Shown here piece after piece: positions 34,279-41,498 of a DNA stretch of 57,595 bases. How positions within the stretch are numbered: position 1 is the first letter of the stretch; every line of letters starts with the position of its first letter. Source of the DNA: Cloacibacterium sp046296655. Lineage in GTDB: Bacteria; Bacteroidota; Bacteroidia; Flavobacteriales; Weeksellaceae. Under the pieces are notes generated by a model. It saw nothing but the letters and a program-made list of their open reading frames with translations. It did not search any database and was not told where the DNA came from. The translations under genes were made by a program, and so were the position numbers. The stretch is taken from the NCBI GenBank assembly GCA_046296655.1, contig JBKBLE010000013.1, positions 1 through 57,595 on the forward strand, in the 5' to 3' direction.

Positions 34279-35763
34279 TTAAAACTTAAAAAGTGACTTT
34301 AGAAAATCTTTGGTTAAAAATTTATCTAAAGGATAAATTCTCATAAAATGATTCCCCACAAAGAAAATAATCAAAACCAAAGCTGGTTTGTATACCAAAT
34401 TCAAAAAACTATTTGAAAAATTAGGTAAAACAATCGCTACAGAAATGGCTAAAGTTGCTAAAATTACGCTGTACAACATCTCTATCGTAAAAGGAGAAAC
34501 CTTGAATTGATAGTAGTTGAACGCAATTTTGGTCAAGTTGAAAATCGTCAATGAAACGGCGTAAGAAATAGAAATTCCCAGAATTCCTAAACTGGTTTTA
34601 TTGATGAAATAAAAGTTGAGACTCGTGGTAAGAACCGCCAAAAACAACATCACGTAAATATTAAATCGGTAATATTTTGACATGGAAATAATGTGACTGT
34701 TAAAACCTGTTGCCAATTCAAATAACAGTGCAAAACCAATTACCCAAACCAACGGTTGAGCTTCCAGTAATAATTTTCCAGATTTTGGCATAAAATCCGT
34801 GAGATAAGGATAACCAACTGCAATACAAGAAAATAGCACCAAACCCAGAAAAAATAAACTCAAAGACGTTTTTTTATAATAAACATCGAGTTCTTTGATG
34901 GTGTCATCAGCAAAATGCTTACTAATGATTGGCGCAGAAATATTATACAATCCCATCGATGGAATGCTAATCAGTTGTACCACCGAAAAAACCGTGCTGT
35001 AAATTCCGTTTTCTTCGAAAGATAGTTTTTCGCCAATCATATAATTGGAAATATTCAGTGCTAAGAAACTTCCTAAATTCCCTAAAAATCCATAGAAACT
35101 GTAATTCAAAATTTCTTTCCAAAGTTTGTCTTTTTTGACAAAATCTGTACTGAAATCTGGCTCTATTTTTTCTAATTTATTGGTATACAAAACATAACCA
35201 ATTAATCCCAGCACAAAAACGCCTAAGAAAAATGCATAAGAGATTTTTTCTGAAGTTCCTAAGAAAAAGAACAGACAAAAAGCCCCTAAGTTGGCTAATT
35301 TCGGGAAAATATTTTCAAAAATATTCGGAACAACGATTCTTTTGAAATTAGAAATATATCGGTTAAAAACTGCGGAAAGCGACATCACCAAAACCATTGG
35401 CAAAATCAATCGCTTCATATCCCACAACTCAGAGTCTTCCTGAAATGAAGAAAAAATATAGAAAAATGCGAAAAATCCGAGTAAAAAAATCAAGAAATTA
35501 ATCCCAACTCCAACTAAAGAAAGGCTAAAAAGATTCTGATGTTTTCCTTCTTCTTTGGCTTTCCCGAAAAAGTAAACATTAGAATAACTCAACCCGAAAA
35601 CCACAAAAGGAACCAACATTAAGGTAGCCGATAAAACGAAACGCAGTTTTCCGTAGAAAACCATATCAAACGGAAATATGAAAATAGCAGAAACAGTTCC
35701 CAGTAAAAAACCGAGGTATCCTATGATAGAATATTTAAAACTTTGTCTGGCTACTACGCTCAT
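34279..35763 (-). CDS. Polysaccharide flippase (Wzx/MATE-like, MurJ/PST fold)
   Basis: 494 aa with about 12-14 membrane helices and little else. The N-terminal SVVARQSFKYSIIGYLGFLLG and the pattern of long hydrophobic stretches match the oligosaccharide flippase (PST) family. Expected to move lipid-linked glycan units across the inner membrane. It follows an FkbM-type methyltransferase gene and a probable glycosyltransferase on the same strand (about 100 bp apart), suggesting a surface-polysaccharide group. Its substrate is unknown. Confidence 0.85.
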   Translation of the reverse strand: MSVVARQSFKYSIIGYLGFLLGTVSAIFIFPFDMVFYGKLRFVLSATLMLVPFVVFGLSYSNVYFFGKAKEEGKHQNLFSLSLVGVGINFLIFLLGFFAFFYIFSSFQEDSELWDMKRLILPMVLVMSLSAVFNRYISNFKRIVVPNIFENIFPKLANLGAFCLFFFLGTSEKISYAFFLGVFVLGLIGYVLYTNKLEKIEPDFSTDFVKKDKLWKEILNYSFYGFLGNLGSFLALNISNYMIGEKLSFEENGIYSTVFSVVQLISIPSMGLYNISAPIISKHFADDTIKELDVYYKKTSLSLFFLGLVLFSCIAVGYPYLTDFMPKSGKLLLEAQPLVWVIGFALLFELATGFNSHIISMSKYYRFNIYVMLFLAVLTTSLNFYFINKTSLGILGISISYAVSLTIFNLTKIAFNYYQFKVSPFTIEMLYSVILATLAISVAIVLPNFSNSFLNLVYKPALVLIIFFVGNHFMRIYPLDKFLTKDFLKSLFKF

Positions 35764-35860
35764 TCTTTTTTAAGTTGTTGATTTGTTGATTTGTAAAGTC
35801 GTGAAACTATAAAATAATTGAGTCGGAAAAACATCTTAACCATTTTAAAACTTTACGATT

Positions 35861-36655
35861 TTACGATTTTACAATAAATATAATATTGTTAATGTAATTT
35901 TCGTAATCTTTTACAAAGATAGCATTTTGAGATTTGATAAACTCTTCTGTCAGTCTTTTCAATTCAAAAGTATTTCTTTCTAAATAATGCGCTTCAAAAC
36001 CCCAATTTTCCACTTCTGAAATTAAATTCCAAACTGGTTCTTGGTGATGGCGCTGTTCCATTTCTACCATTACCGTTGGTTTAAATTTTAAAATGGTTTC
36101 CTTAGCTCCGAAAAGCGTTTTCATCTCGTTTCCTTCTACATCTATTTTGATGAAATCTACTTTTTGTAATTTTTGAATTGGTGCAAAATCATCTAGTTTT
36201 ACCACTTTCACCTTTTGAATAATGGTTTTTTCTTCGTTTTCCTCTCTGAAATCCGTCTGCAAAGTTCCTCTGGAATTCACTTTTTCGCCTTTCAAAACTG
36301 GAATTTTAAATTCTGCCACCGTGTTTTCGTCTGACAAAGCCACCGAAAACAATTTAACCTTCGGAAAAAGCCTTTTCAATCTTCTGTTCAAAGATTTATT
36401 CGGTTCAAAAGCAAAAATATTTTGAGGAAAAAGATGATATTCTAATTGATAAATAAAGTGACCCACGTTTGCACCAACATCAATAAAAATAGCATCTTTC
36501 GGAAGAAATTCGGTTAACCAAAGCAATTCTGGTTCTACTTTTCTGGAAATAATATTTTCGCGGGAAAGTTGATTCTGTTTCTTAAAAAACCTCTGTTTAT
36601 ACAACTGAGGAATGATATATTGTGAAGCTTCTGTGAGAAGTTGATAGAATTTCAT
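35861..36655 (-). CDS. FkbM-family methyltransferase
   Basis: 264 aa from MKFYQLLTEASQYI (ATG 36655), 7 bp after the stop of the upstream gene; an alternative ATG at 36676 would overlap it. SAM-binding motif IFIDVGANVGHFIYQLEYH, then FAFEPNKSLNRRL and DFIKIDVEGNEMKTLFGA, the FkbM signature. It probably O-methylates a sugar of the polysaccharide made by this locus. Confidence 0.9.
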   Translation of the reverse strand: MKFYQLLTEASQYIIPQLYKQRFFKKQNQLSRENIISRKVEPELLWLTEFLPKDAIFIDVGANVGHFIYQLEYHLFPQNIFAFEPNKSLNRRLKRLFPKVKLFSVALSDENTVAEFKIPVLKGEKVNSRGTLQTDFREENEEKTIIQKVKVVKLDDFAPIQKLQKVDFIKIDVEGNEMKTLFGAKETILKFKPTVMVEMEQRHHQEPVWNLISEVENWGFEAHYLERNTFELKRLTEEFIKSQNAIFVKDYENYINNIIFIVKS

Positions 36656-36662
36656 GAATGAA

Positions 36663-37826
36663 TTATAAGAGTGCAAAAATAGTTTTTTCTAGTTCTTGTA
36701 GGACTTTTTCTTTGCTAAATTCTGAAAAATCTACATCTTTTTTGGTAAATAGAAAATCTTCCAAACTTCCTTTTTCTGAAATAATAAACGAATAATTCGA
36801 AGGATAATTTTCTGGAAAAATCGCCAACTTGCCGAATTTAATGGCATCGCCAATGTTTCCACTCATTTTGGTAAAGCCGTAAATTTCTTTTTGACTGAAA
36901 AATTCCGTTTCTTGTTGAATTGGGCACCACAAAATATCTGCTTTTTTCATTAATCCATCAAAAACATCTTGTGGAACCTTTTCTGTGAAATATTTGATGG
37001 AAATATTTTCTGGTTTTGATTGTTCAAAATCTTGAAGCATTTCTAATTCTTTTCCTTGCGCTTTTCCTAAGAAAATAACTTGTATTTTTTGTGTCGTTCC
37101 TACGGAACTTCCATTTTCTTGCAGATTATTCTCTACAAACTTTTCGTTCCTACGGAACTCGTAATTATCAAAATTTAATTCTAAATTTTTTAATTCTTTA
37201 ATTATTTTTTTATAATCTCTTCTCTTCTGCGAAACTGCTCCTGGAATAACTATTGTGAATATTGGGTTATCAGAATTTTCAGAAAATTTGGTGTAAAAAA
37301 TTGGTAAGAATTTATATTTGTCAGGCTGAGCATAAACCAAAGGTTTACGAACGAAGTTCTCGAAGCCTCGGTCTAAAACCAAAAGATTTTTTGCTTTTTG
37401 ATAGACTTTTGATTTCCTCAACAAACCTTCTTTCAACAATAATTTCAATCGAAATTGAAAATCTTCTTTGAAAATAGAACTCAACAAATCGAAATTTGAA
37501 GCTTTCACAAAATTCAAATTATGACAAATAATGGAAGTATTGAATTGTTCCGCTACTTTCTCAAAAACATTAAAATAGCGATGAACTGTTCCGATGAGAA
37601 CTAAATCGTATTTGGTATTTGGTATTTGGTATTGAGACAATTTTTGTAAAAGATTTTCAGCTGAAACCTTTTTAATGTTATCCGTTTCTTGTAAACCAAG
37701 CGTTTTAAGAATTTTTTCACTGAAATAATAATCCACAGAAAATGCTTTGGAATCTTGAATCAATTCCATAAAATTCAGCGCAATTTCTGCGTGAGTATCC
37801 AGTTCTATGTATGCGATTTTTTTCAA
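36663..37826 (-). CDS. Probable glycosyltransferase (GT4/GT-B-like), with in-frame repeat insertion
   Basis: 387 aa. No strong family motif, but the layout suggests a GT-B enzyme: an N-terminal half ending with FTIVIPGAVSQKRRDY and a C-terminal half with VIFLGKAQGKE, ADILWCPIQQ and YGFTKMSGNIGDAIKFGKLA. The last has the shape of a donor-binding region. Two copies of the palindrome GTTCCTACGGAAC (37096-37108 and 37146-37158) lie inside the gene in frame, encoding about 22 residues (around 223-245) that look like filler between two beta strands. It is the first gene of the flippase group. Confidence 0.6.
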   Translation of the reverse strand: MKKIAYIELDTHAEIALNFMELIQDSKAFSVDYYFSEKILKTLGLQETDNIKKVSAENLLQKLSQYQIPNTKYDLVLIGTVHRYFNVFEKVAEQFNTSIICHNLNFVKASNFDLLSSIFKEDFQFRLKLLLKEGLLRKSKVYQKAKNLLVLDRGFENFVRKPLVYAQPDKYKFLPIFYTKFSENSDNPIFTIVIPGAVSQKRRDYKKIIKELKNLELNFDNYEFRRNEKFVENNLQENGSSVGTTQKIQVIFLGKAQGKELEMLQDFEQSKPENISIKYFTEKVPQDVFDGLMKKADILWCPIQQETEFFSQKEIYGFTKMSGNIGDAIKFGKLAIFPENYPSNYSFIISEKGSLEDFLFTKKDVDFSEFSKEKVLQELEKTIFALL

Positions 37827-37856
37827 TTCAAAATTAAAAAATTCAAGATTTAAAAT

Positions 37857-39536
37857 TTATTTTTGAGACTTTTTAATTCCTTTATTTGGCATCATATTTT
37901 CTGAAACTCTTGGCTTAACATTATAAACATTTTTTCCATCAACCCAAGTTTCCAAAACATTCGTTTTCAAAATATCTTTCTCATCAATATTCATTAAATC
38001 TTGGTTCAAAATAATAAAATCTGCATTTTTTCCCACTTCTAAACTTCCTCTTTCTTTCTCTTGAAACACAGATTTTGCAGCCCAAATGGTCATTCCACGC
38101 AATGTTTGTTCTCTGGTTAAAGCATTTTCTTTTTGGAAACCATTTTCAGGATAATTCTGTGAATCTTTTCTGGCAACAGAAGCCAAAAACGTTTTAAAAG
38201 GATTAATATCTTCCACAGGAAAATCAGTTCCTAACGCAACCCAACCGTTTTGTTTCAACAAATTTTGATAAGCATACGCCGTTTTGATGCGCTCACTTCC
38301 CAATCTTTCTTCCGCCCAATACATATCAGAAGTAGCGTGAGTTGGCTGAACAGACGGAACAATATTATATTTTCCAAAATATTGAAAATCAGCAGGGTTT
38401 ACAATTTGTGCATGTTCTATTCTCCATCTTTTATCGTTTTTGCCTTTTAGAACATCTGCATAAATTTTCAGAATTTCTCTATTCGCAGAATCACCAATTG
38501 CGTGAGTACACATTTGCAAGTCACTCTTAACCAATTTTTTAGCTAAATTTTCAAAATGAGATTTTTCGCTCAATAAAAAACCTCTCCATTTCGGTTTATC
38601 GTGATAATCGCTTAGTAAACAAGCACCTCTACTTCCCAAAGCTCCATCTGCATAAACTTTAAAACCGCCAACTGTGATTTTTCCGTTCGTGTATCGACCT
38701 TTTTTAATCCATTTTTCGTAATAATCAGGATTGTCACTCAAAAGTGTAAAAACATTCATTTTCAACACTTTTTGCTGTTGAGATTTTTCTAAAAGCGACA
38801 AAGTATGTTCAGAAATTCCGCAATCATGAAGCGAAGTTAAACCGAAAGCAAAGCATTCTTTTTGCAACTCCCCGAAATATTTGATGGCCAAATCATCTTC
38901 AATCGCAGGAATTACTTTTTCTACCAAATCCATCGCATTGTCAACTAAAATTCCGGTTAATTTTCCGTTTTTCTGTTCAATATCTCCTCCCAAAACTTTA
39001 GTTTCGGTTGTAATTTTGGCCAAATCCAAGGCTTTTTGATTAGCGATTGCAGCGTGACCGTCAACTCTTTTTAGATAAACCGGACGATTAGGAAACAATT
39101 CATCTAGTTTTTCTTTGGTTGGATATTCTTTTACCGCCCAATCATTCTGATCCCAACCTCTTCCATACAACCAAAATTTAGGAGCTGTTTCACTGTATTT
39201 TTTGATTTTTTCTACAATTTCTTCCCAAGATTTAGTGCCAACCAAATCACTTTTCCAACGATCTGTTGCATAGCCTGTAAAATGGCAATGCGCATCTATA
39301 AAACCAGGATAAATTGGCTTTTGTTGAGCATCAATTTTTTGAGTAGCGGTATAATTTTTTAGAATTTCTTTTCCTCCAATAGCTACAATTTTCCCTTTGG
39401 AAATCGCCATGACTTCAGCAATATCAAAGTTCTGATTTACCGTATAAATTTTAGCATTGTAAACAATTAAATCTGCTTTTTTCTGGGCGGAAAACAATCC
39501 GAAGAATAGTAAAAAGAGTATTTGTAGATTTTTCAT
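37857..39536 (-). CDS. Amidohydrolase family protein (YtcJ-like), secreted
   Basis: 559 aa. A signal peptide (MKNLQILFLLFFGLFSAQ) is followed by a small beta domain, the metal-binding motif FIDAHCHFTG and a TIM-barrel core with DGHAAIANQKALDL, YADGALGSRGA, HAIGDSANREIL and RIEHAQIV. The C-terminus GSLEVGKNADFIILNQDLM is typical of YtcJ/amidohydrolase 3. It is a periplasmic or lipid-linked metallohydrolase of unknown substrate. It is 3 bp downstream of the GT2 gene and on the same strand. Confidence 0.9.
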   Translation of the reverse strand: MKNLQILFLLFFGLFSAQKKADLIVYNAKIYTVNQNFDIAEVMAISKGKIVAIGGKEILKNYTATQKIDAQQKPIYPGFIDAHCHFTGYATDRWKSDLVGTKSWEEIVEKIKKYSETAPKFWLYGRGWDQNDWAVKEYPTKEKLDELFPNRPVYLKRVDGHAAIANQKALDLAKITTETKVLGGDIEQKNGKLTGILVDNAMDLVEKVIPAIEDDLAIKYFGELQKECFAFGLTSLHDCGISEHTLSLLEKSQQQKVLKMNVFTLLSDNPDYYEKWIKKGRYTNGKITVGGFKVYADGALGSRGACLLSDYHDKPKWRGFLLSEKSHFENLAKKLVKSDLQMCTHAIGDSANREILKIYADVLKGKNDKRWRIEHAQIVNPADFQYFGKYNIVPSVQPTHATSDMYWAEERLGSERIKTAYAYQNLLKQNGWVALGTDFPVEDINPFKTFLASVARKDSQNYPENGFQKENALTREQTLRGMTIWAAKSVFQEKERGSLEVGKNADFIILNQDLMNIDEKDILKTNVLETWVDGKNVYNVKPRVSENMMPNKGIKKSQK

Positions 39537-39539
39537 ATT

Positions 39540-40520
39540 TTATGATTTCATAATTTTGTTAAACATTTCATTCCATCTCAAATTTCTGATAAACGCAATT
39601 TCTTCTTGGCTTAAAACTCTAGGATTTTTCTGTTTCAAAAATGATTTCATGGTGATAAAAAACTCTGAAACCGATTTATTTTTCCAAGAAGATTTTGCCG
39701 AAGAAATGGCAGCTAATGGAAAATTAAGGCCAATATTATAAAAATATTCTCCCAATTTCTGGGCTTTTTGAGATTTGTATTTATAGGCAGTTGGGCGAAG
39801 ATGTTTCACCCAAAGTTCTTGGAGTGTTACTGTTTCAAATCCGTGCATTTTACAAAGCATCACATCTATATTATCCCAACCGAGAACCGCTCTCAAACCT
39901 TTCATTTTCAGAAATAATTCTTTTCTGTAAGACTTTATAGGACCACGAATGTGATTTTTAGAAGACAGATTTTCGAAAGTCCATTCATTTTGGTGGGTAA
40001 AATCGTAAAGTTGTGAAGTTGTAAAATCGCTTTTAGATTCTTCATTTCGCTGCGCTTCATTCAGAATGACAGAATTTTTTTTTGTCATTCCGAGGAACGA
40101 GTAATCTTTTTTAATGTAAACCAAGCCAGAAACCATTCCTGCTTTTGGATTTTTCTCGTAAACTTCGTTGATTTTTTCTAAATAATTTTCAGGGAAAATA
40201 ATATCTGCATCAAATTTACAAACCACATCAAAATTTTCTAAATTCTCGGTTTCTAAACCTTTATTGAAGGTTCTCACGACTTTTGCGCCAGGTTGATGTT
40301 CGGATTTTTCTAAATTTAAAACCTTGAAACTTAACGCTTCGACTCCGCTCAGCGTGACACTATTAATAAAATTTTCTACAATTTGTTGAGTTTTATCGGT
40401 AGAACCGTCGTTTACAATGACGCATTTAAAATCCTGAAACGTCTGATTTTTCAGCGATTCTAAGCACGGAAGTATGTTTTCTTCTTCGTTGTGAGCGGGA
40501 ATTATAATGAGAAACTTCAT
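39540..40520 (-). CDS. Family 2 glycosyltransferase with two in-frame repeat insertions
   Basis: 326 aa GT-A enzyme. N-terminal FLIIPAHNEEENILPCLESL, VNDGSTDKTQQIVENF and the DxD-type motif VVCKFDADIIFPENYL. RGPIKSYRKELFLKMKGL and LGWDNIDVMLCKMHG form the acceptor side. Two dispersed repeats are translated in frame: 40335-40359 (giving VTLSGVEA) and 40036-40101 (giving ILNEAQRNEES), both in loops. It probably acts in the surface-glycan pathway with the genes downstream. Confidence 0.9.
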   Translation of the reverse strand: MKFLIIIPAHNEEENILPCLESLKNQTFQDFKCVIVNDGSTDKTQQIVENFINSVTLSGVEALSFKVLNLEKSEHQPGAKVVRTFNKGLETENLENFDVVCKFDADIIFPENYLEKINEVYEKNPKAGMVSGLVYIKKDYSFLGMTKKNSVILNEAQRNEESKSDFTTSQLYDFTHQNEWTFENLSSKNHIRGPIKSYRKELFLKMKGLRAVLGWDNIDVMLCKMHGFETVTLQELWVKHLRPTAYKYKSQKAQKLGEYFYNIGLNFPLAAISSAKSSWKNKSVSEFFITMKSFLKQKNPRVLSQEEIAFIRNLRWNEMFNKIMKS

Positions 40521-40523
40521 GGA

Positions 40524-40793
40524 TTACATTAATTCGTCATGCCATTCTTTGATGATTACTTTCGAAACCAAACCTGTGGTTACAAAAGGGTCGCCTTTTA
40601 CAAATTCTTCGGCAGATTCTCTATCAGTAAAAATTGCCATCGCTCCTTCTCCCGGAATTGCAAACGGACCAATTCCTAGAATTTTCCCAGCTTTTACAAA
40701 GATTTCTTCATTGGCTTGATGCGCAGGAAAAACTTCCATCATTTTCTCCATAGTTGTATCTGGCGCGGTTTCGTAAAGGACAACTGTTTTCAT
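40524..40793 (-). CDS. YciI-like protein
   Basis: 89 aa with the YciI fold: VVLYETAPDTTM near the start, the His-containing segment PAHQANEEIF and an acidic IFTDRESAEEFVKGDPFV motif. Small cytosolic dimer of unknown function. Only 3 bp separate it from the GT2 gene start, so they may be co-transcribed. Confidence 0.85.
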   Translation of the reverse strand: MKTVVLYETAPDTTMEKMMEVFPAHQANEEIFVKAGKILGIGPFAIPGEGAMAIFTDRESAEEFVKGDPFVTTGLVSKVIIKEWHDELM

Positions 40794-40846
40794 ATTTTTT
40801 TTGTAATTAGTAATTAGTATTTTGATATTTGGTATTTTTAAATTTC

Positions 40847-40926
40847 GGCTAAAGCCAATTGAATTATATTTATTTTGAAAACGGGCTACTCTTCGACTTC
40901 GCTCAGAGTGACAACGTTCCTATTGA
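40847..40926 (+). repeat. Dispersed ~80-bp repeat, inverted copy of 28042-28120
   Basis: Reverse complement of the block at 28042-28120, containing GGCTAAAGCCAATTGAA, ACGGGCTACTCTTCGACTTC and GCTCAGAGTGACAA, and leading directly into the 120-bp tandem array. Confidence 0.85.
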
Positions 40927-40940
40927 AACCAATACTTGTT

Positions 40941-41397
40941 ATTGGAATAAATTCCAAATCTTAAAAATCTGTCGTTCCTACGGAACTTCCTTTCAAATTT
41001 TTATTTTTTCTGCAAACTTTTTGCTTCTCCGAAGCAAAAACATCTATTAAACTCTAATGTTTGGAATAAATTCTAAACCTCAAATTTCTATCGTTCCTAC
41101 GGAACTTCCTTTCAAAATCTACATTTTTTCTACAAACCTTTTGCTTCTCCGAAGCAAAAACATCTATTAAACTCTAATGTTTGGAATAAATTCTAAACCT
41201 CAAATTTCTATCGTTCCTACGGAACTTCCTTTCAAAATCTACATTTTTTCTACAAACCTTTTGCTTCTCCGAAGCAAAAACATCTATTNNNNNNNNNNNN
41301 NNNNNNNNNNNNNNNNNNCTCAAATTTCTATCGTTCCTACGGAACTTCCTTTCAAAATCTACATTTTTTCTACAAACCTTTTGCTTCTCCGAAGCAA
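40941..41397. repeat. Tandem array of 120-bp units with assembly gap
   Basis: Four units with an exact 120-bp period: each has GGAATAAATTCTAAACCTC, the palindrome GTTCCTACGGAAC and a CTTCTCCGAAG palindrome. The first unit is diverged, the rest near-identical. A run of N at 41289-41318 keeps the phase, so the true copy number may be higher. It fills the gap between the YciI gene and polA and encodes no protein. Confidence 0.93.
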
Positions 41398-41498
41398 TTT
41401 TTTAAAAATAAATTTTGATTTTTTAGAAAAGCTAACTCTCTAACTCTCTAACTCTACCATTCTCCAACTTTCCCACTCTCAAACTCTCCCACTCAAAA

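Noticed and set aside
40941..41397. CRISPR array
   Set aside because: Units are near-identical over the full 120 bp. There are no variable spacers and no cas genes.
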